A stretch of 64,000 nucleotides of DNA from Cavia porcellus (taxonomy: Eukaryota; Chordata; Mammalia; Rodentia; Caviidae): assembly GCF_034190915.1 (NCBI RefSeq), contig NW_026947502.1:37292785-37356784 (forward strand), written 5' to 3'. A program made the translations under genes and the position numbers. Position 1 is the first letter of the stretch. Every line of letters begins with the position of its first letter. The notes beneath the pieces are model-generated. The model saw nothing but the letters and a program-made list of their open reading frames with translations, was not told where the DNA came from and searched no databases. Below, piece after piece: positions 21,900-32,499 of the stretch.

Positions 21900-22760
21900 T
21901 CAACACAGGACTTTAAAACAAACAGGAAATCAACAAGGGCTGCTATAATGTTTCTTTTTTTTTCTTCAAAATAGTTATCCATACCTTCACACACAATAAA
22001 GTCAACCCAAACAATAGAATAAATCAATCAAAACAAAAGAATGAAAATATTATATGATCTCAAAAGAAGACAATAGGAAATCAACAATGACTACCACAGT
22101 GTCTCTTGCTTTCTTCAAAATAACTGTTCATACTTTCACATATAATGAAATACGGCAATAGAAAACAGACTAAAACCAATCAAAACAAAAGAATGAAAGC
22201 ATTACAGGATTTCAAAACAAGATAACAGGAAATGAACAGTGGTTACTAAATGTCTCATTTTCTTCAAAACAGCTGTTCATACTATCACATATAATAAAAT
22301 CAAATAAAACATAACAATAAAATCAATCAAAACAAAACAATAAAAGCATTATAGAACTTCAAAACAAGATGATAGGAAGTCAACAATGGCTACCATAGGT
22401 CTTATTTTCTTCAAAACAGCTGTCCATATCATCACACATAATACGATCAAACAAAACAAAACAGAATAAAACCAATTAAATAAAAGAATGAAAAGCATTA
22501 TAGGATTTAAAAACAAGATATTAGGAAGCAAACCATGGTTACCATAATACATCCTGTTAACTTTTAACAGCTGCTAACTTTTAATATACCATCAGACATA
22601 GTAAAATCTAACAAAATGAAACAAAACAGAACAAAATCAAACCTAACAAAATTATGAAAATGATACAAGAGCTCAAGATAAACCAATAAGAAATTAGCAT
22701 GGTTACCACCTTCCCCTACTAAGTGTTTCCTCCCCTGGCATTTTCATAATATCTATTGTG
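21900..22760 (-). repeat. L1 3'UTR with 149-bp tandem repeats
   Basis: The anchor 'ttcttcaaaa' starts at 21,962, 22,111, 22,260 and 22,407: spacings 149, 149 and 147, with a fifth degenerate unit near 22,557. Each unit carries 'acaatggctaccat', 'cagctgttcatac.atcacac', 'ataataaaatcaaa' and 'gaatgaaagcattatagg' blocks. Strong G/T bias in the L1 sense strand. Noncoding. Confidence 0.9.
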
Positions 22761-22779
22761 CTTTTTGGGTCCTACTAAC

Positions 22780-23250
22780 TCCTTCTGCTTTTTATACTAG
22801 GGTTGACCTGTATAACTTCAAACCATTTTGCCCATGAACATTTGTACCCATTTGCCCATCTCCAATTGTACCCATTTACCTACAAGAGTTCTGAGATTAT
22901 CTTATTTACAGCTGTGTAGCTTTCCACTGTATGAAAATACAATCTTTCTTATCCATTCTACATAGCTTTCTTGCCCATTCTGCAGTTGATGGACAAGTTA
23001 CCCTTTCTTTTTTCTGGTCTCCTGTCACATGGAACAATGGTTTTCTCTCCTTTGATTTTCAGTCTAGGAATTTCCTTTCAGGTTAAATGTGTTTCTTGTA
23101 TACAGTATATCGATGGATCTTGTTTCTTGATTCATTCTCCCTGTGTTTCTTTTTATTGCTGTACTGAGGCCATCTACATTAATGGTTACAACCAGCATAC
23201 ATTGGTTCACCTCTGCCCTGCTATCCTCCTGCTGTTGGTCCTCCACTTTT
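22780..23250 (-). pseudogene. L1 ORF2 remnant (start fused to end)
   Basis: Minus-strand frame 23,246-23,064 encodes the start of the ORF2 endonuclease (AEVNQCMLVVTINVDGLS, then ...RNTFNLKG). At 22,996-23,018 it joins the terminal 'PKCPSIEEW'-like region. No EN active-site set and no RT remain. Short internal duplications ('gtacccattt', 'tatccattct') are also present at 22,840-22,980. Confidence 0.7.
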
Positions 23251-23255
23251 CCCCT

Positions 23256-24600
23256 TCATTCAGTTGCCTGTCTTGTTTGGTGATTCTCCTCTGCTGCTGT
23301 TCCTGAAACCATGCTCATCTTTATCTCTCTTAGAATATCCTTTAGCACTCTCTGTAGGATGGCTTTGATGGTCATGAATTCCTTCAGTTGTTCTTTATCA
23401 TGGAAGCATCTTATTTTTCCATCAATTTTGAAAGATAGTTTTGCAGGGTAGATAAAACTGTGTTGGAAGTTGTTTTCTTTCAGGGTTTGCAACACCTCAC
23501 TCCAAACTCTTGACTTGATGGTTTGTGTTGACAAGTCTGCTATGATTCTGATTGGTTTTCCTTTATAGGAGATCTGTTTTTTTTTTTTTTTCTCTAATAG
23601 CTTTTAATGTTCCATTCTTGTGCTGGATTTGTGGGATCTTGACTATTGCATATCTGAGTGTAGGCTTACTTTGGTTATGGCTAGTTGGAGTTTATATCTT
23701 GCTTATCTATATGTCAGGTCCTTTTCCCATTGTTTGGGAAGTTTTCTACAATTATTTCTGTAAATAAACTTTTTATTTCATTTGTGTTAATTCCTACTTC
23801 TTCACTTATACCCATTGAAAGGATTTTGGCCCAGGCCGGACACTGTAGCTGGTAAAGCCTCAGCCAGAACCAAGGAGCTCCATCTCCCCCACCCTTAGGA
23901 ATTTACCTCTGGTGCCAAACAAAGACCAATGGGCTACCTGTGCATCCCTAATACCCACTTAGGTTCCACCCCAAATCGAGGCTACTTCTGTGCCTCACTC
24001 CACGTGTTCCACAAAGAGATCGCTGACCTGGGGTGGAGATGGCATGCCCCAAGGGATCGGGGGTGTCTCTCCCCGCATTCTCAAAATAAAGGTCATTTAT
24101 ATTTCATACTTCTTATCTTTTCAGCCGCTGCCGGTCCCCCACAGTTCTATCACCCATCATTCTTAAATTATTTTTCTTTGTGTCATCTTGAAGCCATTGA
24201 ATTCTTATTTTGTGGTTCCTTGTTATTTTTAAGCGATCTTTCCTTTCATAATTGCTAGCTGCAATCCTGTCTTTAAGGTCTGAAAGTCTATCTTCAGTCT
24301 CTTTTGCAGTTTTTCCAGCTTTTGATTGACCTCTTAATTTCCTGGATATCTCTTTGAATCTGTTTCATACATTGTAATTTCTTTCTATATTGTTCATTCA
24401 AGGTTTCCATCGTCTTTGTATGCTCCACTTTTTAAATCTATGTTTTCTTTAGATATGCTCAGAAATTCTTTCTTTATGTTTATGATTTCATCTTTTACCT
24501 AAGACATTATTTCTGATCTGATTACTTTGATAGCCTCATGAAGTTGTTTCCTTTCTTCAGTTGCTATCCTCTCAGAAATTTTAGAACTCATTTTCTTCCA
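23256..24600 (-). pseudogene. L1 ORF1p pseudogene, split by an LTR
   Basis: Frame 23,534-23,256 (minus) encodes the ORF1p C-terminal domain (FQHSFIYPAKLSFKIDG, CFHDKEQLKEF, LQRVLKDIL). The RRM part lies at 23,600-23,815. The solo LTR at 23,816-24,152 interrupts it, and the coiled coil continues to about 24,480. Many stops. Same ORF1 type as half-L1 no. 1. Confidence 0.7.
23816..24152 (+). mobile_element. Solo LTR (337 bp) inside half-L1 no. 2
   Basis: TG...CA ends (TGAAAGGATT...TTCTATCA) with perfect CCCAT duplications at 23,811-23,815 and 24,153-24,157 (ACCCAT if the terminal A is treated as target). The L1 ORF1 sequence continues on both sides. It has a poly(A) signal AATAAA (about 24,086) followed by a T-rich stretch and a GC-rich end. 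GC-rich U3. Family not recognised. It dates after half-L1 no. 2. Confidence 0.85.
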
Positions 24601-25105
24601 TGAGTATATCTCCCGGACTTGTTTTGTGTGGGCTGGTGGTCTGGGATTGCCTTTTGCTCCTTTGTCCTAACATCCTCCTGTATTTCTCTCAACCAGCCAG
24701 TTGTGGGGTCCTGCACACTTCCCTCATTGGCAGCCCCTCCACAGTATAGAGGAATGGGGCAGGCCTCTGGCCTTCTCTGACTGACGTTCCCAGGGAGGTA
24801 GCAGGTCATGGGGCAAACTTCTCCAGACCTGTGTAGCTACACTAGGGCTTCCCTGATGGCCAGGGATGTGTGGTCATGGGGCTGCTTTTTCTCTCAGCCT
24901 ATGTGTCTACACCAGGACTCCCACAATGGTGACAGGCATACAGTGGTGTGTTTATCTGATTCTTCTGGTTCTGGCTGCCTAAAGGAAGCAAGGGTCTCCA
25001 CCTGCAGCTTGTGGGGACACATGTCCAGAGTTGCTATTGGAGTTGGTCACATAGAGTGATTGCCCACAAGGCTGCTTTTAAGCTCTACTCCCTCTAAAGA
25101 CTGAG
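24601..25105 (-). promoter_or_regulatory. L1 5'UTR of half-L1 no. 2
   Basis: GC-rich region aligned by eye to 9,111-9,520 of half-L1 no. 1 ('atctccc.gacttg.t.tgtgtgggctgg', 'gacctg.g.agctacact.gggcttc'). The short tandem monomers of no. 1 are mostly absent here, so this copy has fewer promoter units or is truncated at its 5' end. Confidence 0.55.
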
Positions 25106-26208
25106 CCAGTGCCTTGTAGTCAGCAGGCCATACACATACATCTAAATCACACTGCTACCTATCTAGTGTGGCCTAAGGTATCAAAGCAAGCAAAGACCTT
25201 CTATCAGGTGAGACAGTTCAAGGGCTTAAATACCATCTCCTACAAGTGGAGGACAAATATCAGACCTTTCTTTGGGCGGGTGGATAAATCTCCTATGAAG
25301 GATTGTTGTTTCTAGTCCAGGTTTTTCCTTTTATAATTCTCTGGCCTGCAGATTCTCTTTAATATGAGCTAAACAATGTCTAATTGGCAATGATTTCTGT
25401 GTTAGGAGCTACTTCTATGTATTTCAAAATCATCTGTGTCTTCTTCATCAGAGTTTGTCACTGTCTCCCAGTTGTATGTTTAGTTGTCATAGTTATCCAC
25501 TCAGCTGTAAGCCTCAGAAATCCAGGGACCATGCTGGTTGTGTTTCCTCCTGTCTCCACAGAGCCAAAGGTGTCATTAAACTGGAAGCATCAATGCACAG
25601 TAGCTGAGAGGCCAAACTTGAGCCAACAGAGCGTGGTGTCAGAATGCTCATGGTGCTTCCCAGCACTACAGCATCAGGCATGAGACTTAACTTCCTGTGT
25701 CTCATTTCCTGAGACAGTTGTAATTTAACACTAGCTCTTAGCACTTGCTGAGCATATACTGAGTGTTCAGAATTGCTCCTTTTATGCCTTTGTCAATTGG
25801 AGGAGTGACAGAAACTTAAGGAAAATCTGTCCAATTATTTTACATTTGTGCAACTAATGCTTGGGATCTTTACCATTTGTTTCCTTAAAAATTCTCACCC
25901 TTTTACACTGAGAACAAAACCAAACAGAACTAAAGTTTCAGGAAAAGAATGTAGGGTGAGATCACATTTTTAGCTCTGGGATGCATTTTGGTCACTGAAT
26001 TGGGAGGTGTCGACAGCCTCGCTGAGAGGTGCATGTCACTCAAATCTGGACCCAGTGTCCACGGGTGGGAAATGGATGGTAAGAACTGGTTAGAATAAAG
26101 CCATTTTCTCTTCTGTGAACTTTTATATTCTTTGATTTTTTCCCTCTTTATCTGAGTTTCTGTTGTATTTGTTTGATTACTTTTTGTAAATATTTTCAGA
26201 ATATTCCT
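25106..26208. other. No gene recognised
   Basis: Anonymous sequence. Opposing frames at 25,384-25,683 and 25,514-25,744 have no recognisable domain. Confidence 0.4.
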
Positions 26209-26400
26209 TTTTTTTTTTTGTACTTTTTGATGGTATTGAGATTGAACCCAGCCACTGTCTTTGTGCTGAGCTTTATCTCCAGCTCTTAAAATTTTTTTGT
26301 TTTTAAATTTGGGTGTTGCCAAATTGCTCAGTAGACCAGACTGGACTCAAACTTGCAATCCCCTCTACCTTAGCCTCCCTAGTTTCTGGGATTATAGGAA
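26209..26400 (-). mobile_element. 7SL/ID composite SINE (B1-dID-like)
   Basis: Read on the minus strand, a 7SL-derived B1-like part comes first (inverted 'agaccagactggactcaaacttgcaatc...tagcctccctagtttctgggattatagg' at about 26,325-26,398), followed by an ID-like tRNA part (A-box 'ctggagataaagctcagc', B-box 'gggttcaatc' at about 26,230-26,285) and an A-rich tail (poly-T near 26,210). Dimers of this kind are known from squirrel-related rodents. Diverged copy. Confidence 0.65.
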
Positions 26401-27061
26401 TTCATTTTCCTGTTCTATAAAATATCAATATTTTCTGTGCCACTTAACTTTTAATCTTAAGCTTTTGAATTTTCCTGAGGATATGATCAGTACTAACTCT
26501 AAATCTCAAGACCAATTCTAAATTTGAATTTGAATAGTGAACTACATTGACTCTGAAGGCCAATTCTGTGTTTTGAATTTGGTCTTGGCTTTTTTAGAGT
26601 TTCATAGGTCTCCACGGCATAGCTTTTTGTGTGCCAGCCTCCTTCCCATCCAGTTCTGCCTGCACCCCCAGCCTTCTTTACTTCCTTAGGGATGAGACCC
26701 ACCATCCCCTGTCCTGTCCTCCTGCATTCTTCCAGCTTGCTGGCACTGTCGGACTCTGTAGCACACTATCCTCACACCTGGGAACTGACAGCTCTGCAGA
26801 TGGCCTCCAGTGTGAGGCTATGGGAAAGAAAGGGAGGACAGAGCTGACCAGGTTGGCTCCTCTACCTGTCCCTGTCCTCCTGCCTCACCACCTGGGCTTG
26901 GAGAATCCCTGCAGGTTTTGCATCACTTCTGCTGGGTAGGTTTAGGTACTGCACTTTCTGACTTTCAGCTTTCAGGGGTATTTTAGTCTGTGGTTACTAA
27001 AACCATTCTTTTATCCCTATGTATAGAATTCTAATTTATTTATTTTAATTAATCAGTTTTT
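26401..27061. other. No gene recognised
   Basis: A GC-richer patch at 26,630-26,930 yields overlapping open frames on the plus strand, with no recognisable domain and no splice-like context that I can defend. Confidence 0.4.
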
Positions 27062-27145
27062 GCAGTGCTTAGCGTTGAACCCAGGGCCTTGTGCAGCAAT
27101 GCTGACAAGCACTCTATCACTGAGCTGCATCTGCACCCTCACTGT
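27062..27145 (-). mobile_element. ID-type SINE, diverged
   Basis: Minus-strand tRNA-like sequence: 'gatgcagctcagtgatagagtgcttg' (A box side) and 'ccctgggttcaacgctaagcac' (B box side). No clean target duplication was identified. Confidence 0.65.
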
Positions 27146-28799
27146 GGAACAAAAAACTGAAAATGAAAACCTCTGTCATGTCAACAAATTTGGGGCTGAG
27201 CGTAGACTCGTTTTATATATTTACTGAAGTATATAAGCACCTTGAGCACCTAATATTTTTGTTTTAATTCACCGGTACTATCCCTGGCTTGGCTTAGGCA
27301 GCTTAGATGGTCTAAGCCTCCCTAAAATTATAAAGCAAAATTTTACATGTCTATAAATACATCCATTTTCCTAGAGCACAACCACTAATTCTTGTTCTGA
27401 AATAAAGGCATGGACCAAAGAGTTTAATGTTTTCTCTTTCTGTCTTTCACCTATCAGAAATGTTTTACTCTATGCTTACTAAAGCTACCTTTTAATTCAT
27501 ATATACAGAATTTTACTTTAATTAATTGATTTTTACAGTGCTTAGCACTAAAAGTCTTTAGCATTAAAAGCAATGTAAAGATAGTTATTTTAGAATTCCA
27601 AATCTGATGTGGAATTTTAGATTTCCTTTTAAGTATAATTTTGAGACCTGAGCATCTTTGATCCATGGAGGGGTAAAGAAATCGAGAATCTAGCACAGTC
27701 TCAAATTACTTTTCTCATAGGTTTGGGTCTGCTTTTTGGTTAATCAATCTGTGTTTTTACTTTTAGTCGAATCAAAAGTGAAAAAAAAAAAAGAAGAATC
27801 TAGCCAGGGAAAGTCTGAGCCAGTAGCATTTACTAGAGTCCTGCAGCAGGCAGCACACACTCACCTGAGATGGTGGCAAGCAGCTGGGTGATATTGCTTT
27901 GCATTCCAATCTTTTGTTTCCCTAGACAACGACTTTTTAGGTCTCTCTGCAGAAGTGACTGCAGTTACAAATAAAGAAAAAGAATGAAAGAAAATAATTA
28001 TCTCTTCCTGTGTCTAAGAAAAGGGCACAAAGTTTAAGAATATAAGATGACCAAATTAAAGAGAAACAACATAATAAGACAAAAGTAAGCCAAAGTCAGC
28101 ATGTAAATGAGCAGCATCTGCTTTAAGAGTTGCACTGGGATTCTACAAACAGTGAAGGTAGGGGTGAGTAGCATGTGGCCTTTTGGAAACCATTTAACGG
28201 ATCCTTATCAGCATCCTACAAGCAGTATCTGAATGGTGACAAGTGTGGTTAATGAAACACAGTTTAGATTGACAGAGAAAACACATTTACTAATCTCTGT
28301 AATGGTCCAGAAATCATTTGGACTTCATAAATGACAGTAAAGGCAAAGCATAAATAGGTTTTTTCCCTTGGCCTGGGTATTTTCCTTTGGCTTGGCTTTT
28401 AGCACAGCCTGAAGAATTTGCTTATGCTGAGAAATTCTTGTGGTACTTATGATATAATCAGGCAGAGGTTTTTAATTTTTTTTATTAATAGCTCTTGCCT
28501 TACAGATGCCAATGATTATTAGATGCAAATTTCCTATTGGAGCTGTTAAATGAGTTTTTGTTATTATCTTCTCTGGGGTATTTGGGAGTGTAGGGACTCA
28601 TCAATTATGTGCAGTGAGCAACAAATATACAACCTGTTTTCTGCTCTGGAGGCTCTGAGATTAATCCCTGGGCACAATTTATCTTCTTGACATCAACCAG
28701 AACTTAAGAGAGGTCCAAGAGTCTTTAGGGATCTAACTGCACTCTCTGGGTTGGTAGCTGACCTCGGGCCCAGAAAACTTTGTCACCACCAAAGACTGT
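27146..28799. other. No gene recognised
   Basis: Anonymous sequence. A degenerate copy of the ~85-bp stretch at 26,990-27,080 recurs at 27,474-27,555 ('cagtgcttagc' anchors). An A13 run lies near 27,779. Confidence 0.4.
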
Positions 28800-29792
28800 T
28801 GTCTACCCACGTCCCTCCCACTCTTCCCTGCCCCAATCCCTGGCAACCACCTAACTTTTCTCCATTTCTAAAACCTGCTCATTTAACAATATTATGTAAG
28901 TGTCACCACACAGTGCACAGCCTTATAGGGTTATTTTTTTCCACTGAGCTTCATTCCATGAAGAGTTACATAAGCTGTTTTGGGTATCAGTAGCATTGTG
29001 GGTATGTAAGCACTGTGGTTCATTTAACCATCCACACATTCAGTTTTCTGCCTGTTATGAACACAACTTCTGTAAGCATTTACTTTGGTGTGAACAAAAA
29101 TTTCTATTTCTTTGCAATAAATGATCAAGAGTATAATTGTAAATCATAGGTTTATTTTTATAGGAAATTGCCAAAGCATTTTTTTCACTGTGGCTGTACC
29201 ATTTCATATTCCCACCACCAGTTAGATCTAATTTTCCACATCCTTGTCAGTATTTTAGTTCTTCTTTAGCTATTCTGGCAAGTGTACCTGACACACTTAG
29301 ATTTTATTTTTATTATGGCTAATAATGTTGAATATCTTTTCATGTGCCATTTTTCATTTGGCTGTCCTCTCCAATCTGTTCATACTGTTGCTCATTTCCT
29401 CATTGGATTGGTTGAATTTTAAAGCATTTATACATGTTAGATACTAGTTCCCTGTTGAATTCATGCTAACTTTTCTTATAAGCTTTAGTGTCAGTATTCT
29501 CACCTCAGTGGAATCACCATATCTGTCTTTTATGATGAGTTTATGTCACTTAGCATAATGACCCTAAGTTTCACTGACATTGCAGCATATCAGAACTCCC
29601 TTCCTTTTTAAGGCTGAATACTATTCCATCTATTTTCCACACTTCATGTAGTCATTTGTTGGTAGATAAACACTTAGGATACTTCCACTTAGGATATTGT
29701 GGATGGTGCTGGTGTGACATGAATATGCCATTCTTTGAGAGTTTTTTCAGTTCTGTTGAGTGCATCCAGGAATATAATTTTGGGTCACATGA
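28800..29792 (-). mobile_element. Ancient L1M fragments
   Basis: Inverted L1M 3' region: 'atccctggcaaccacctaactttt', 'gcacagccttatag', 'actgtggctgtaccatttcatattcccaccacc', 'tccacatccttgtcagtatt'. A second run of similar 3' sequence follows at 29,500-29,792 ('cacttagcataatgaccct', 'ggctgaatactattccat'), so at least two L1M pieces are joined. The L1 resumes after the LTR at 30,123. Confidence 0.7.
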
Positions 29793-30122
29793 TGATATAG
29801 TTTGGATAAATGTCCCTCTAAAGTTGTATGTCCCCAGAGTGGCACTGGTTGGAGGGATGGAAACTTTAGAAGGTGGGGCCTAGAGGATGTTCCTTGGGGC
29901 ATTAAGGGTGTCTCTTTCTTGGTTTGCTTCCTGGTCATTAGGTGAGCAGTTTGCTCCACCACACACTCCCGGTTATTACCAAAACCAGCCTCCCCAAAAG
30001 AGGTCCAAAGCAATGTATCCCTTGACCTCAGACTAGAATCTCAAAAACTCTAGTAAATAGATCTTTTATTTATGATTTAATTGCCTCGGGTATTTGTTAT
30101 AAGAATATGTAGCTTACTAATA
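29793..30122 (+). mobile_element. MST-type MaLR solo LTR
   Basis: Starts 'tgatatagtttggataaatgtccc', continues with 'aggtggggcctagaggatgttcc' and 'ggtgagcagtttgctcc', and ends 'agcttactaata'. This is the MST/THE1-like MaLR layout. It lies inside an L1M: the L1 phrase 'gggtcacatg' before it continues as 'tatggtaaatac...ttctatttttaattttttag' after it. Confidence 0.75.
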
Positions 30123-30545
30123 TGGTAAATACACATGCTAATTCTATTTTTAATTTTTTAGATACTATCGTACATTTTTCCACAGTGCCATATAATTTTA
30201 CATTATTATTAACAGTTCACAAGAGTTTCACTTCCTCTTTATCCTTACCAATACTTGTTATTTCTGTTTTCTTATTTGTTTATTTTTTAGATGAGGTCAT
30301 CATATTGACTATGAGGTGATTTATCGTTTCCCACATGGCATTTTGGGTTATTGAGTATATGTGTATACTCATTCATTTTTCAAAGGTCCATGCAAGTCCT
30401 TTGCTTATTTTTGAATTAGATTATTCTTCTACTGTTGAGTTGCAAGAGTTTTGTCCATATTTTTTATGTTAATCCCTATCAGATACATGAAGTGTGAGTA
30501 TTTTGTTCCATTCTGTGGCTTGCTCTGTGTGTGTTTATGTGTGTG
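30123..30545 (-). mobile_element. Ancient L1M fragment, continued
   Basis: Continues the L1M split by the MST LTR: 'ctattttTaattttttag', 'cacagtgccatataattttacattattattaacag', 'cctttgcttatttttgaattagattattcttctactgttgagttgcaagag'. Ends at an ID SINE. Confidence 0.65.
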
Positions 30546-30546
30546 T

Positions 30547-30612
30547 GGTCCTAGGGATGGAATACAGTCCTATGTGCTAGACAAATGTTTTATCACTAAG
30601 CTGTGTCTTTAT
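30547..30612 (-). mobile_element. ID-type SINE, diverged
   Basis: Minus-strand tRNA-like sequence: inverted 'cctagggatggaatacagtcc' (B box side) and 'tttatcactaagctgtg' (A box side). Confidence 0.6.
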
Positions 30613-31242
30613 CATTAAGTTGTTTTGTTACTTTTCAAATTAATAAATTAATTTTTAGGTTTTATAGTTTTTGTTATTATCATTTGCAATACACAGGAAA
30701 TGCAGCCATCGGGGCTAATGGTTCACATACATGTCATATCGTGACTTTTTACTTCCCGTCTCCGATGTCTCCTCACCTCCTTATTCTTTCAGTGAATGAA
30801 CTCTTTGACTCATTGATCCTTCATATTCAATTTTTAAGTTGAGGATTATTAATTTATACTCTGATCTTTATAATTTTGTGACCTTGTTTAGCTTCACAGT
30901 TAGGTTGTTCTTGTTTATCTAGGACCTTGAAGTGCATCATTAGGTTATCAATTTGGGATCTTTTTTTTAAAAATGTGTGTGCATTCATAGATAACAAATA
31001 GATTTAGGTAAAAGCAATACAAAAATAAAAAGGAAATAAGAGAAAAGAATAAAAACAAAGAGCAAAAGAAGAAGAAGAAGAAAAAAACCTAAAAGCATGA
31101 AATACAAGAAATCCAGAAAGCAAAATAAAAGAGAAATGAGTTCAACAAGTTCTTACATGCATTTCGGTGATTACTTTCTTTCCTGGGTTGATACAGGTAA
31201 AGAATAGTAAATGAATCACAATTAAGTCCTATTTTGTTTCCT
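30613..31242. other. No gene recognised; A-rich stretch
   Basis: AT-rich, partly L1M-like up to about 30,960. From 31,010 to 31,140 the plus strand is almost entirely A/G with many AAAA and AAG runs, so it may be a purine-rich simple repeat or an old tail. Confidence 0.45.
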
Positions 31243-32495
31243 TTTTAAAAAATTTTATTTAAGAGAAAAAGAAAAAAAATAAAAAGGTTACAAGTTATAC
31301 AGAATTTCAAAAAAAATAAACACTAGGAAATCACTAGTTAATAGATTACATATTGTCATTTTAGAAATAGTTGTTCAAGTTACAAATTAAAGCATATAAA
31401 GTGGACATTCAAACTGAGATTGCAAACAGTTCTGTTCAATGATCCAACAAAAACTCAGGAATATGGTTATCTATCTTACACGCTTAAATATACATGCAAT
31501 TATATCCTTTAGAGCACTTTCTTTTCCTCTCTTTTGTACAATGACAATTACACATTTTGGGTTTTATTACTCCCACAGTTCTTATTACTTTTTTTGAAGA
31601 GAATAAAACCAAATGTGACATACCAAAACAGTCAGTCAAATCAAAAGGATGGACATAGTACATAATGTAAAAACAGAATACAAGGTGATCAACAATGGTT
31701 ATCATAATGCCTCTTGCTATCTTAAAAAGAATTGCCTATATCGTCAGTTATAATAAAATTGAACAAAACAGTAAAGAACAAAATGAATAAAACCAAAACT
31801 TTGGAGACATTACAGGACTTCAAAAGAAGATAAAAGTCAAATCAGAATGGGCATCATAGTGAATCTTATTGTCTGCACAGTTGTTGCCTGTACTCTCCAA
31901 CTTGGTACTGTCAAGCAAAACAGAATAGAGTAAAATCAATCAAAACAAGATGGTGAGAGCAATACAGGGCTTCAAATCAAGTTAGTAGGAAATCAAAGTG
32001 GGTTACTATAATATATCCTGCTATTTTTTATTTTTTCCCTTAATTAAAAAACAAATAATAAAAAAGGAGATCGAGGTAAAAGAGGACATAACAAAACAGC
32101 ATAGGTCAGAACATAACCATTTAAGCAAAATAGTGTTTCACTACAAGATATCCCGACATAAAAGTAGTTACCATAGTGTCTCTTTCCTTGAAATCTTGGC
32201 ATATAACTTCATATACTGTAGCATCAAAACATATCAAGACAATGTAAAACCATTCAAGAGAATGACAGTATTACAGGGTATTTAGAACCAACTAACAGAA
32301 AATGAACAATGGTTTCTGTATAATCTTGTCTATAAAAGTTTTTGTTTGTATTATCACATATAATAAGATACAACATGTTAAGGCCGATGGAGACAGAAGA
32401 ACAAAAGCTTGATGGGACTTCAAAACAAGATGATATTAAATCAGCACTAGCTATTATGATGTCTTGTTTTCTCCAAAATAGCTGTTCCTACCATA
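31243..32495 (-). repeat. L1 3'UTR with ~145-150-bp tandem repeats
   Basis: Anchors such as 'aaaagaattgcctatatc', 'cacagttgttgcctgtac', 'aaaagtttttgtttgtattatc' and 'aaaatagctgttccta' lie near 31,722, 31,872, 32,335 and 32,478. Same unit as in the other L1 3'UTRs here. Confidence 0.7.
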
Positions 32496-32499
32496 CAAC

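Larger units (their letters stand above)
21835..25105 (-). mobile_element. Half-L1 no. 2 (same deletion as no. 1)
   Basis: Same order as the element at 6.8-9.8 kb: 5'UTR (25,105-24,601), decayed ORF1 (24,600-23,256, split by a solo LTR), start of ORF2 (about 23,250-23,020), junction at 22,996-23,018 to the end of ORF2, then tandem 3'UTR repeats (22,760-21,835). On the plus strand the junction reads 'ttgatggacaagtt' then 'ctcctgtcacatgg'; no. 1 has 'ttgatgggcaagtt' then 'ctcctgtcacgtgg'. Two loci with one junction imply a propagated deletion subfamily. Confidence 0.8.

Noticed and set aside
28751..28993. 80-codon frame starting in GC-richer DNA
   Set aside because: Runs into an inverted ancient L1M; no splice or domain support.
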